Below, piece after piece: positions 36,236-48,291 of a DNA stretch of 64,000 bases (positions are counted from its first letter, which is position 1; each line of letters opens with the position of its first letter). The notes under the pieces are model-generated. The model searched no databases, was not told the origin of the DNA, and was given only the letters and a program-made list of their open reading frames with translations. The stretch spans positions 21,005,601 to 21,069,600 of the forward strand of contig CM049319.1 of assembly GCA_026874595.1 (NCBI GenBank), written 5' to 3'. A program made the position numbers and the translations under genes. Source of the stretch: Sipunculus nudus (taxonomy: Eukaryota > Annelida > Sipuncula > Golfingiida > Sipunculidae).

Positions 36236-37741
36236 ATGGCTGAATCAGCCACGAACAGCATCACTGCCATCAGTACTGATAACCCACCAGCTCATGTCAC
36301 GAAATACGACTTGGTCGGGCGCATACTGCAAGAACCAAGGCAGTCAGACGCTAGGAACGAACGTTCCAAAGACGCGTCTCAGGCACGTTAGACGGTGACC
36401 CCTGCTGGCGAGAAATCGCACCAAAAACAGCAGAAATCGGGAGAGAAACCCCGGGAGGAAAGTAGGTCACGCAGTGATAATTCACAACACAGTACGTCGG
36501 GAAAGCAAAAGTCATCCGGCAAAACAAGTTCCTCTACGACAGGTAGAAAGGACAGCCGTGCCAATAACAGAAAAGAAAAAGAGGGCTCATCAAGCAAAAA
36601 GGCTGGTGATGTTTCGTCAGAACTGACTGAGATTAAGGGTCAGTTGAAAACCCTCACGGCGGCCATGATGAAAATGGCCCCAGTAGTGAATGAACTGAAA
36701 ACTGCTTGGGAGGAGGCAAGGAACTACCAAGAGGACGTTTCTGAACCAGAATGTGATGATGCTGAGCATTCAGATTCTAATGACTACGGGGTCTCGGACT
36801 GTGAAATTACTAATGTTTCCGACGAGGCCACTCCGCCCAAACAGCGCAAGCAGGACCCCCAGCTCGCTCAAGGCGGACCAAGCTTGATTGACAGGTCGGC
36901 GGTCACGTGTGTACACAAGCCCTGTTCTGATGACGTGGCACAACAAAATGGCCGCGCCCGTGGTAAACTGAAAATCTGTCACAGGTTCGTCACTAAGAAG
37001 ACGCAAACATCGGACAAAATTGACAAAGAACTTGCTGAAAGGATCACGGATTATCTTCAGAATGGGATTGACAAAACGGAGAAGGATACCACCATGGACA
37101 AATACCTCACGCCAGAGAATTGTCCACGTTTGGACGTGGTTCAAGTGAACCAGCAAATTTTCAATAACGCTGGACGGGAGGCCAGAACAGGCGATCTGGC
37201 ACTGCAGAATGTACAGAAAACGCTGTTGAAAGGTATAACAGTATTGTCTATTGCCTTAAACAAGTACATCCAAGCAGGTGAAGGCATGGCAGAGCCGCCT
37301 TCTGTGGAGGAAACCACGGATCTCTTGTCGGTAGCAGTCGCGTTGCTAAGTGACAGTTCTCATGAAATTGATCTGAACAGAAGGGCGCGATTTAAGACTA
37401 GTGTAAAACCAGAATTCAGTGCCCTTTGTGGAGAAAAGGCACCGGTGGACAATCTTCTTTTTGGCTCAGACTTTGCACAAAAAGTATCTTAACTTAAAGA
37501 GATCAACAAGGTCGCACAGAGTCTGATGAACAAACCAGCTGGGAAACACAACCCCAAGAAATCTCACTCTTCGACATATAAGAAGAGAAACCCTTTTTTA
37601 GGGTTCAACCCACAGTCGCCACGGAAACATGCAGGTTTCCCAAACAACAGGGGAAAACAACAGGCGACAAAACACAAGGGGAAACCCCATACCCCGGGTG
37701 GCAGCCACAGGCAGCACAACTACCAACCGTTCCACCATTAG
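36236..37741 (+). pseudogene. DIRS ORF1 (gag-like), two in-frame stops
   Basis: The first ATG in the correct frame is at 36236 (MAESATNSI). The frame runs to 37739-37741 but is interrupted by TAG at 36389 and TAA at 37490. The product would be about 500 residues: a charged Ser/Lys/Arg-rich N-terminal third, an acidic middle, and a helical region (about 37000-37480) with a Lys/His/Asn-rich basic tail (from 37526). No zinc knuckle is seen, which is usual for DIRS gag-like proteins. The next frame's ATG at 37745 follows the final stop by 3 bp and is in the same register. Role by family: RNA packaging in a cytoplasmic particle. Confidence 0.7.
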
Positions 37742-37744
37742 ACC

Positions 37745-39665
37745 ATGGGGGGGCCTACAGCTTTTCAAGCTGGTAATATTAAATCTGCATATGCAGAATT
37801 GGACAGTATAACCTCTGATCAATATGTTCTTGAAATTGTAAAAGGCTGTGAAATTGATTTTGAAGAAGTACCATCACAAGTTTTTCATAGGGCACCTACT
37901 TTCTCAGATTCAGAACAATCTATAATCAAAAGTGAAATAGGGAAATTATTAGGTAAAGGTGTCATTACTGAGAGCCAACAAGAGCCTTAGCAATTTGTTT
38001 CACATATTTTTCTTCGGCCAAAGAAAGATGGGAGTCACAGGGTTATTTTGAACCTGAAAAGCCTGAATAAATTTGCAAAATATAAGCATTTCATACATGT
38101 ACAAAACTTATGACACCCAACTGTTTTATGGCATCAATAGACCTGTCTGATGCTTATTATAGTGTGCCGGTTGCTGAAAAATACCAGAGATACATGAAAT
38201 TTGAATTTGGAAATGTAATGTACCAGTTCACTTGCCTGCCCAATGGTTTTTCACAAGCCCCATATCTATTTACAAAACTGCTCAAACCAGTGCTAGCCCA
38301 CCTTAGGTCACAAGGTTTTGTGTCAAGCAATTACCTGGATGATTTTTTCCTGGTTGGGGACACATTCGAACAGTGTAAAGAAAATGTGCATGTAACATTG
38401 GATTTACTTACAAAACTCGGATTTTACATTAACACAAAAAAAGTCAGTGACAACCCCAACCAGAGTACTAGAACACCTGGGATTTGTACTAAATTCTAGT
38501 GACATGACTGTGAGTATCAATGATGACAAAAAAGAAAAAATAATCATCTGGGCAAACAAACTGCTGTCACAAAAAACAAGTAAACATAAGAACGGTAGCA
38601 AAAGTGGTTGGCATACTAGTTTCATGTGCACCAGGTGTCAAATTTGCTCAACTGTATTACAGACAACTGTAAATAGATAAAATTCTTGCATTAAAGCAAA
38701 ACAATGGCAATTTTGAAAGGGTGATGCACATTTCAGTGCAAGCAAAATGTGACCTTGATTGGTGGATTGCCCAGGCACATCGAGACAAAAATCCTATCTG
38801 TCATGGGAATGCTCAACTATCATTACAAACAGACTCGTCTAAACTAGGCTGGGGTGCTAAATGTGAGGGCATGGAAGCCACAGGGGGGAAATGGGCTGGT
38901 ACTGACTGTCTTGAACACATCAATTATCTTGAGCTGAAAGCTGCATATCTTGGACTCCTTTCACTCTGCAAAGATATTAAGAATATACACTTGCTTATTC
39001 AAATGGATAATGTCACAGCAGTGGCATATGTAAACAATATGGGAGGTACACACTCCCTCAAGTGTAACAGATTAGCAAGGCTCATATGGCTGTGGTGCAA
39101 AGAAAGGCAAATTTGGCTGTCAGCTATTCATATCCCTGGTTGTCTTAATGTTGAAGCCGATAGGGCAAGCAGAAAGTTTGATGATCGCACTGAATGGATG
39201 TTAGATGCATGTATTTTTCAAAGACTTGCTAATATGTGGGGCACACCAGAGATAGACATGTTTGCATCCAGACTAAATTTTCAGGTTAAGTCGTATGTTG
39301 CCTGGAAGGCTGATCCAGGTGCTGAAGCGGTAAATGCTTTCACTGTAAACTGGAATAACAGATTTATGTGGATTTTCCCTCCTTTCAGCTTGATGGGCTC
39401 AGTGTTGAAAAAGCTCAGGGAAGACAAAGGCGAGGCGATTGTGATAGCTCCATTATGGAAAACTCAACCTTGGTGGCCTCGCCTATGCCAGATGTTGCTG
39501 GAAGCTCCAGTTCTGCTGCCAAACAGGAAAGACCTTCTGCGATTGCCAGCCGACCCACACAAAACCCATCCACTCTGGCCAAAACTTCAGATGATAGCCT
39601 GTCGATTATCAGGGAAAGGTTACAGCAAGATGGGATTTCGGTTCGAGCTCAAGACATTATTTTAA
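37745..39665 (+). pseudogene. DIRS reverse transcriptase / RNase H, broken
   Basis: Reverse transcriptase motifs appear in order: LRPKKDGSHRVILNLKSLN, ASIDLSDAYYSVPV, CLPNGFSQAPYLFTK and YLDDFF. RNase H follows with LQTDSSKLGWG, LELKAAYLGL, QMDNVTAVAYVNN and NVEADRASR, giving the D-E-D-D residues. After it comes the C-terminal domain seen in DIRS-like pol proteins (GTPEIDMFASRLN, FPPFSLM, PLWKTQPWWP). A stop at 37988, a frameshift before 38110, another near 38440 and disruption at 38500-38720 break the frame. The last 942 nt (38721-39665) are open. Together with the recombinase this identifies a DIRS rather than an LTR element. Confidence 0.88.
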
Positions 39666-40578
39666 ATGCATGGAGAACTGGGACCAAAGCTCAATACCAA
39701 GTATATCTCAAAAAATGGAAACAGTTTTGTGAATTGAAAAGTCTAACACCCTTGACCCTGAACTGAAAGATGTTTTAGACTTTTTTACGCACCTTTTTGA
39801 CACAGGCGTATCTTACTCTGCCATGAACACAGCAAGGTCAGCATTGTCAGCAGTTGTAAAAATTCAAAATTGGCCTGACAGCATGGGAAATCACCCACTT
39901 GTCAAAAAATTTCTGAGATCTATTTTTCAAACCAGGCCCAGTTTGCCCAGGTATACACAAATTTGGGAAGTGAAAACAGTTCTAAATTACTTAAAATCAC
40001 TTAATTGTGGTCAACAACTCACATTGAAAAAGCTGACCGAGAAGCTAGCCATGCTGTGTGTCCTGGTAACAGGTAGCAGATGCCAATCCATTACTCTGAT
40101 GGATGTAGAACACATGCAAAAAACAAAAACACACTATAGATTTCAGATTAGAAGTTTAGTTAAGCAGTCTAAACCTGGTAGACATGTAGCAGATCTGGTC
40201 TTACCTGCCTACCCATCAGACCCAGACCTGTGTGTAGTTAGACTATTGGACGACTATCTAGATAGAACAGTCAGTTTGAGAAACTGTAGTAAACTTTTCA
40301 TTAGTTATGTTAAGCCGCACAAGAGCATTAGTGTGAGCACCTTACGCCGTTGGGTTAGAAATGTACTTAGTAATGCAGGAATAGATGCACAAGTATACAA
40401 GGCACACAGTGCACGTGCAGCATCTACGTCCGCAGCAAAACAAATGAATGTTCCACTACAGCAAATCATGCGAACCGCTGGCTGGAGTAGCGAGTGTACA
40501 TTTAGGAAGTTTTATGACAAGCCAGTCAGTGATGACACACAATATGGCATAACAATACTTGATAAAGCACACAAGTGA
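39368..40578 (+). pseudogene. DIRS tyrosine recombinase, one frameshift
   Basis: The frame begins inside the end of the RNase H frame in another register (overlapping ORFs are typical of DIRS). The N-terminal SAM-like core-binding part includes LNAWRTGTKAQYQVYLKKWK. A frameshift near 39765 separates it from 39823-40578, which is open for 251 codons. The catalytic domain shows Arg in GSRCQS, the H-x-x-R box in HSARAAS, and the nucleophile region WSSECTFRKFYDKPV with Tyr. These are the R-H-R-Y residues of tyrosine recombinases. Role by family: integration of a circular cDNA without target duplication. Confidence 0.9.
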
Positions 40579-40680
40579 AGCTGTTTACAAGGTATGTTTA
40601 CTAATAAAGTTGTTGTATTCAGTGAACCTGCCTTCTATTATTCATTAGGTAGTCACAGGAAAACCATGTGTGCTTTGAAG

Positions 40681-40800
40681 TCTCGGTTGATCTTAAAGTG
40701 CTGGATGAGTGGATAGAAATCATAAATTAAACAAGACTTACCTGTAAGTTGAAGTTTGATTGTAATTCTATCCACTCATCAGCAGCACTAAGATCAATCG
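40681..40800. repeat. DIRS internal complementary region
   Basis: 40681-40720 is the exact reverse complement of the element's left end. Joined to it, 40721-40800 is the reverse complement of the right end (TAAACAAGACTTACCTGTAA). The junction therefore records the two termini brought together, as expected for the template that bridges ends into a circle. It predicts a circle joint of TTTAATTTATGATTTCTATC. Confidence 0.92.
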
Positions 40801-40858
40801 CCCACCCCTGAACCCACCCCATATAAAATTTGCACATGGTTTTTTCCTGCTTCAAAAA

Positions 40859-40966
40859 ATGACGCTTCCAGTGCGCATGCGCATTCTCGATTGATCTTAG
40901 TGCTGCTAATGAGTGGATAGAATTACAATCAAACTTCAGCTTACAGGTAAGTCTTGTTTAATTTAT
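40859..40966. repeat. DIRS right terminal inverted repeat
   Basis: It starts AATGACGCTTCCAGTGCGCA, the inverse of the inner part of the left repeat, and continues about 40 bp further out than the left repeat (CAATCAAACTTCAGCTTACA) to end TTTAATTTAT. The extra outer stretch is mirrored in the internal complementary region. Confidence 0.9.
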
Positions 40967-41807
40967 AAATTAAAATGTTAAATTTATAAACTTTGACCGA
41001 AACATAAACAAAGTAAGCTGGGACAAGAGGATAGGAAAGGTTCTTTTTGGAATGTATTTACATACTAAACACACAAACTTAGTTCTCTGACTTGTTTGGG
41101 ATTGTCTAAAATTATTTTCTGGGTATATTAAATATACCTATTCACATACCAAGTATATTTGTTAAACACATATAGTGTTAAATGCTTTATACACATAGCT
41201 TGATTTTTTTCCTTAAAATATGATGGTATCTGCTAATATTTCATTGTAAACCATTTGAATACTCCTGTACACAAGTGCTGTTAGGTTTGCGAGATCAGTG
41301 GTACAAATGTAAACATAGCGCGCATGCCACCTGGCGGCCAAACCACGCTACTTTACAAATCAAGATTTACTCAAGCATCCCATTAGTGTAACTTTTTTTT
41401 AATCTTCCATATCATTTCTCCTTGTTTGGAAGTTGTGTACGCGCAAGATCAGACAAGTTATGGTCTAAAGTCTTTTTACGGTACACATACACACGTGGAC
41501 TGTGTTTACTCACACACAGAACCATAACAATGAATGAAACAGGTGAATTGGAAATTGTCAGTCCGTGTACAGGGATGGTTTTGCCAAACTAATGAACAAA
41601 TGGCATGAGATAATTCACATACTGTTGTAAATGTTTATGTACCTTTACAGTTTTCTTCAGGGGATAAATGTTATTTTTTTTTCTAAAAGCAATGGTAATC
41701 TCTAGTTTAAGCTATCTCTCATTTAAGCTATCCGATAAGGTAGCTCCCAACCGTGTAGTGTCTTAGACACTTATTTTCCTATACATTGAGGTAAAAATGA
41801 ATGGCAG

Positions 41808-41810
<3 letters not shown>

Positions 41811-41855
<45 letters not shown>

Positions 41856-41980
41856 GTGTGTGAGTGTAGAGAGAGTAAGACTGACGCCTTTTAGATAGTA
41901 ACATGTTTTGATAAAAGTCAGTCTTACTCGAAACCTACACTTCCAGACTAAGACGGCTATACCACTTTTCATTATACTTA

Positions 41981-42030
<50 letters not shown>

Positions 42031-42198
42031 TAGTATAATGGTTTACTGCAATAAGCAACTGCTTGAGTACTCAATGGTATGACATCAGAGCTGTATAATC
42101 AATCAGACAGTAGTGAGTGCAGCAAGTTGCACGAAACTACGTAGTAGTAAAAATGTCTGACAAAATTTGATCCGTCTATTTGTATAATTACACACACA

Positions 42199-42287
<89 letters not shown>

Positions 42288-42318
42288 TGAAAAGGAGAGA
42301 GACAGAAAGAGAGAGAGA
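41811..42318. repeat. CA, TA and GA microsatellite cluster of family T copy B
   Basis: CA/TA run 41811-41854, TA run 41982-42027, and CA/TA/GA run 42202-42318. It corresponds in reverse to 9808-10141 of copy A. Confidence 0.9.
41873..41929. repeat. Hairpin in family T copy B, homologous to 9991-10066
   Basis: GAGTAAGACTGAC pairs perfectly with GTCAGTCTTACTC, and ACGCCTTTTAGATAG follows in the left arm. The loop side has lost part of the right arm relative to copy A, but the outer stem is perfect. Confidence 0.75.
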
Positions 42319-43630
42319 TGTGATGCATTCATACACAATTGTGTTTTCTTGCAAAATCATTTAAATAAAATATTGTTTTACAAGACATGTTTTAATATTT
42401 AATTTTAACATTTGCCAAATGAACATACGAATAATGATTTTATTATTCCTACTTTTTAACAATTTATTATAAAGGGTGTACGTCGAAGAGATCATTAAGC
42501 AGTAAGTTGGACGAACAGTAAGAAACACGAACTAAGTTCAGATTCTTTGAGACTTAGTTCCTTGAAAATTACTTCCTCCATACCGATCCCCATATTATAG
42601 CCCAAACATTTTTTTATTGTTTTTATGGCCTTTATCAAAATTACAATAACCAAAAAGAAATACAAAAACCTTTAATTAAATTCAAGACATTTGTTTATTG
42701 TTTAAGGCATATGTCATTTTGTTAGCTTGTGCAATAAATCAAAATTGTTCTTGATCACGATTTAAGGGAAAACGAGCATTAGTTAAGCAGGTATAAAATG
42801 CTTTAGTTTTTGTCTGGAGTTATTTGGTATAAAAATGATAAAAAAACATCTGACATAACCAGTCAGATTTTATAAAATATAAGCAAAGACTTTTCTTTAT
42901 TCTTTATTTCATGGTTCGCATTATATATAGATAGTACAAGCTGGGTGCTTCTCATTGTCTACAGATTACTAGTTTCATAAAAGAATGGATGTTGTACCAG
43001 TGATCTCGCTCCGACGGATGGAACAGCCTATGGAGCCTTTGTGCCATCACAAGTCATTTAAGGATAACGAAAAAGCAAGAATTCAATAATAACCAGCATT
43101 TAACTTTACCATTGTTATATTTAAACTTTACCATAGGTTTTACCATAGTTTCTGTTAAAATTTGTCCGCTTTTGTTATTGTACTGGTATAACCTGAATGC
43201 CTCGGTTTCATATTCCCATAAATGTATAAAAGAAATTGGCGACCAAACAAAATAGATAAAAAAATAGACCATTGGGGGGGATAGAAGAAAATCTGTAAAC
43301 ACGTTCGATAGCATAATGACTAATGATGACACTTTTTTGTTATAATTTGATATTTACTTCAAGTTTGTTTCCTTCAACAGGACTTTTCTAAAATTCTAAA
43401 TTTTTAAGGAACCTTTGTTTTGTTTTCAAAAAACCCTCCTTAATGAATTCTGCAGCAAAACATGCATTTCATTCAATGTTGATTATCTGTCTTTTACATG
43501 TCTCATTCTACTGTAAATGTCTGTAAATAAATGTCTGTAAATAACTGATGAAAATAGCTACTCCACAGAATGTATAATTGCTCCCAAATGATATGCTATT
43601 GCCCGCACAGAGCTGAGGTTATATGAACAA

Positions 43631-43666
<36 letters not shown>

Positions 43667-46308
43667 TTTGCTTCTTAATATGTATTCCATTTCACTGTGA
43701 ATGTTGGACTAGATAGAATTTCCTAAAACTTTGGGTTGGGTTAGTGAGGATATGGCACTAAATCCAGTCAAAGTTGTCCTTTTTCTGTTGTTTATTCTTC
43801 ACAAAATATGTAAAAAAAATTAGTCATCCGCCTTAAAATTATACAAATTATTTTTTGGGATTATGACCAAAACTTAAAAATACTCCCTAGAATTCTTAAG
43901 GAATCTTTAAATATACTTTGGATGAACTAACCGTAAGGGACGGGTTTCTATACCTTCACTATCAGCGAACGGATAGTGATGTTGGTGATGTAATAATCGA
44001 ACAACAGAATGACGCAATAACAAAATCATATCAAATGGAAGAATAACAGGGCCATTTTCATATGTTATGTATAAATGAAGCAAATATTTAGTCACTGGTT
44101 AAAACCAAGGAAAGTGGAGCCATACTATATACGATACAGGTTGTCTGAAATCAACAAGTGGTCCGCCACATGTACATTGCACAAACTACCCAAGGATACC
44201 TTGTTGTCTCTATATGATTTTTTTAAATGAATTAATCAATGAAATTTAGTAGAACAATATACTGGTGGACAAACAACAGCTGATTTATTTTCATGATTAG
44301 TCTGATGGATCTTGATGCGGATCCATGTGTTGGCGGAGGTTTGCGCTCAACGGGTGCTCTCTAATATTGTAATAAACGTCATAACGCAGTATTTGAGTGT
44401 CTAGTCTAAGTTATTGTGATGTAATGTATCTTACTAACCATTTCGAGGTGTTTTGTTGCTAAATATCTCTCTGTATGAAATATTTATATATAATGGTCCC
44501 AAATTTTTGCTCTAAAATCAAATTTGACCTGACAAAATGACAAAACCACTATAGAAAAATTGGCACCATATTTTTTTTGTAAAGTTTAAGGTCTAAGGAT
44601 CACAAAAATGTAGGGTGTCCACCTTTTACAGGGAAAAATTACTCGGTGACATATGCCCCCACACTACTTGGTGCAAGTGAAAGAATATAAAAATAAAATT
44701 TTATGTGAACATGAATATTAATATTCTCTTTCCAGAAAGTTATCGCATGAAATTTGAGAAAATATAACCATCATTGCCGCATATAGGGTCGGTTCAGTGA
44801 GAGTGCCACAGCGTCAACCTCCCAATTAGGCTATAACTCTGGCACTAAAGTGTATCTTATATTAGCTCTCCTCACACAGGGGCGGATCCAGGATTTTCAA
44901 AGAGGGGTCCTTCCCTGAAAAGAAAACCTTGAAAAGAACCTCAGGTCCAGAAAAAAAGAGGGGAAAATTGGTCTCAGTCTATTAAAAAAAGGCCGCCTTG
45001 GCTGGATTGCAATAGATCTCTTATATTCGGCAGTGTTAACACAAGGTTTTGAAAAACCTTAATAGTGTAATTACCGCTGACAGGCATGATATTATTTGAC
45101 CCTGGAATTTATCAACAATTGTAACAAATATTGGGTCAACGTTCGTAACACTTGCGTAGACTCAATAACAAATAATAACCTATTATGTCATCCGCGTTTT
45201 GATTTCTAGGAATTTTCTTACACCGAGACTCATCTGACTCATCAAGAATTTATTTTCTTGGGTGACGTCACTCCGAAAAAACATATATCAAACCATTGTC
45301 ATTGTAATGGGTATTAAATATGAACTTTTACCCCTGCGGCTATAAAGTTTCAAATCATACTGTCCCTTTTACTAACTATGTGATATATTGATGAATCATG
45401 AATTAAGTTAGTCAATATCGGGGAAAATGTCTGACTCTTCAATATATAAAGTGCATTAAATTATTTGCCTAAGTGGATCAGACAATTTGTGAATTGACTG
45501 ACTTTTACATTGACTATCACATATACATTTAGATGCAGTCAAACTTGGTTTACATGGGTTGCCGTGGTAGCCAGACTCTTAAAATGACTAGAACTTGAGC
45601 AATCTAAAAGCGACCACGGGTATACGCCGAATCACACGGGCAAGGAAAATATTAACTATTTTGGTACATGTGGAAATGTTTAAGGTTTTTTTACCTAACG
45701 GAAATGATACTGTGATCCATGATAAACGGTGTCATCAAGATCATTTTCGAAACTGGAAGCGTTTTACTAAAGGAAGATTCCCTTGGAATCAGTTTATTCT
45801 TAAGATGTGCAGAGTATTCTGTTATATTACTATAACCCCTCGCTGTAAAGTAGGTTTTTATTTATTTGTTGTTTTTTTATTTTGTTTTTTAGATTTTTTT
45901 CACAATATCACAAGAAAACACATTTTATTTTCCCTGTTCGAAGGTTCCTATATTTTTAAACCGTTCAACCCAACAATGATAACGGCTGGTATGGTAATAA
46001 GGTCAGAAAAACATTTAATTGAATACCAAAAATTGACCACGGAAGCATTCGTCTATGCTTGCCTTTCTATAATGAGATTATTTGACCCTAGTGTGCCAGT
46101 CTGATTCGTGTTTTTAAGATAATAAGTATTATTTACTATTCCAAGTATTGGGTAATAAAGCTAAGAGTCAACATGCACGTTGATTCGTTTTGTGCATAAG
46201 GTATTCCGCATGCCGGATCCGTGCATATGGAGACTCGCATTATTTATTTCGTCAATATCGAAAAAAAATAGATTCAACGAATTCCTTTTTTTAGCTCAGT
46301 ATGTGTGA

Positions 46309-46310
<2 letters not shown>

Positions 46311-46381
<71 letters not shown>

Positions 46382-46404
46382 GTATATATATATTTATATA
46401 TATA
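46311..46404. repeat. (TA)n-(GA)n-(TA)n compound microsatellite, copy 2
   Basis: Same position relative to the sulfotransferase pseudogene as 1486-1590 has to copy 1. Confidence 0.95.
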
Positions 46405-46752
46405 CATTTATCATTAGTGCGCAGTCAAATATTATCATTGTACAAATATTAAAAACGTATGCGAACAAAGCTCCTCGACAAATATATAATAGATGACATT
46501 TTATTCAATTTATTCTGTTAATAAGTGGCAAAAGTCTCTTAACCAGTCTCTGTTACTTATATTTTCCACATATCACCATGTCCTTTTTTTTTTGTTGTAA
46601 TATAACATTACACGTGACATATACTAGTAATATACATACCTGAGATACCTGAAAAAACACATTATTACCCAAACGCCGTTCACAGTCTGAATGTTCTTTA
46701 GTGTGAACACTTTAAAGATATGCACTGTTGATAAAAAAGCAATGTAGCGGTT

Positions 46753-47802
46753 TTATGGCCAGTCAAATCTTCTGTTGAGCAATGCGTATAATTTCTCATT
46801 GAAAGGATGATAGTAGGCTCTCAACTGCTTTAGAAGACTCTCATTGACAGTAGCATGCTTGACTCCTTTCAGACCTCCCATACACTTATCATCGCCGTCC
46901 TTCCTATAGCAATAAAACCCCTTTTCCTCACTGTAAAATATATTACTTGGGTCAAACCAGCGAGGAAAGTCCAGAAACTTTTCGATTTTTGCTAGTTCCA
47001 CGAGCGGGTTTTTAACGAACAGTGCAGAATCTAATACCAGGAACTGATTCATAGGAAAATACTTAAAATAAGGCAGGAATTCTAGGTAGTAAACACCGCA
47101 TTTGATTATTTCCGTGTTGAGATTAAGCTGTGTCCGGTTATCCTGGTAACAAATAGCGTCTTCTATGGTTTTATTTCTCCAATATGGGCGGGACTTATGC
47201 CACTTTGAAAAATGTGATATGGCTCGTTTGACTGGATCAGTTAATATTAAAATTAGTTTAATATCTGGAGTTACTGCGTGCAGTTTTTGCGCATTAGCAT
47301 AGGCGGTATCCCTACAAAATCCTCCGGCAGATGTCATTGTTAGTTGGTCTTCTCGTGACAGAGGCATGAGAGACCGGTACCAGTCTATGCCTTAAGTCAC
47401 AGCGTCTAGGTAGGTAAGAAAGCCGATTGGTGCCTGTACAATGTTAGGATGAAGTCGTAAAAAGGTTTCCAAGGTCTGAGTTCCTCCCTTCATCGCCCCT
47501 AAGATATGTACTTGCGGAAGTCGTTTCATCAATGCAGATTGAGTTACATAGTGTGATGACATATTTGGCGACGAGGAGAGGGAATTGTCTTCTTTAATAA
47601 CTTTGTCTCCGTCTTCTCTAGTCGACATAGCTTCTATTTCTCCCGTTGCACTTCTGTCTAGTGATGGATACGTTTCTTCATACAGAAATAGCTAGAGGAC
47701 CAAACAAAATACGCTTACCAGAACACACAGTCTATAAGGCCTCTGAACCATCATGGCTGCCATCATGCAATGATGACCAATGATGATATTCTCAGTCTTT
47801 AT
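46753..47802 (-). pseudogene. HS3ST-like sulfotransferase pseudogene, copy 2
   Basis: It aligns end to end with the intact 349-codon copies. The start codon is ATA instead of ATG (47800-47802). A TAG replaces a leucine or alanine codon in the membrane anchor (about 47692). TAA replaces the arginine codon at residue 137 (about 47393). Downstream, 47367 to 46753 stays open, with the LTDPVKRAISH form of the 3'-phosphate motif (the invariant Arg is replaced by Thr). The two PAPS loops and the Cys pair are otherwise present. Loss of start, two stops and a binding-residue change together make function very unlikely. Confidence 0.9.
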
Positions 47803-48085
47803 ACCAGGAATATAGGAACATAATACTTATATACATCAATACATACATACGTTGGCCTATATAACATGTGGCCAGCTAAGGTATTTGATATGTGTTGATG
47901 AAATATAGCACCTGCATGAATAAATTGGTTTATACCCATTGTAAAGTATAGGTTTGGCTGGAAAATCAGTATCCTTATTTTTTTATAGCCATTTACAAGC
48001 AGACAATATAACGGCGCTGTCTCTGTGTGTGTCTAAGTGTATATAGGTCTGCAAAAGCTCGTACAAAAAGGTTTTACTCTAGTTC

Positions 48086-48255
48086 TGTAGTAAATTTATG
48101 AGGTAAAATAAGCATATTTGGAGCGCTCACACGATTGAGGGTTAGAACTGTGATTAATTCTGAAACCACCCTTTCCACAAGGGCGCTTAAATTTTTCTCT
48201 ATACATTATTGTGATAGTGTCAACGTAAGCGTAAAGAGGTAATTATTAGTTTATT

Positions 48256-48291
<36 letters not shown>

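Larger units (their letters stand above)
35970..40966 (+). mobile_element. DIRS-type tyrosine-recombinase retrotransposon, near-complete (4,997 bp)
   Basis: In order it carries a left terminal inverted repeat, a gag-like frame, reverse transcriptase with RNase H, an overlapping tyrosine recombinase frame, an internal complementary region and a right terminal inverted repeat. It lies inside family T copy B; the corresponding uninterrupted sequence is about 10991-11005 in copy A. There is no clear target duplication, as expected when a tyrosine recombinase rather than an integrase inserts a circle. Several frames are broken by stops and frameshifts, so this copy is not autonomous. Confidence 0.9.
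35807..44666. mobile_element. Family T copy B, inverted relative to copy A and split by a DIRS element
   Basis: The ends TAGTGTAGGGG (35807) and CCCCCACACTA (44666) match those of copy A in reverse. Without the DIRS insertion the element is 35807-35969 plus 40967-44666, about 3,863 bp. CTT is duplicated on both sides (35804-35806, 44667-44669), and copy 3 has the empty site GGTAACTTGGTGC at about 57349-57360. The interior is homologous to copy A throughout, including the ATT/AAT triplet run (about 43630-43670), microsatellites and the hairpin. No transposase frame. Confidence 0.88.
44667..48085. repeat. Segmental duplication copy 2, right part
   Basis: It continues from 35806 after family T copy B and aligns with 57353-60655 and with 1-3240. 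Homology fades after GCTCGTACA near 48066, about 20 bp before the Gypsy LTR. A 169-codon frame at 45595-46104 matches shorter frames at 837-1199 and 58195-58392, but I do not recognise it and it is not kept open in all copies. Confidence 0.88.
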
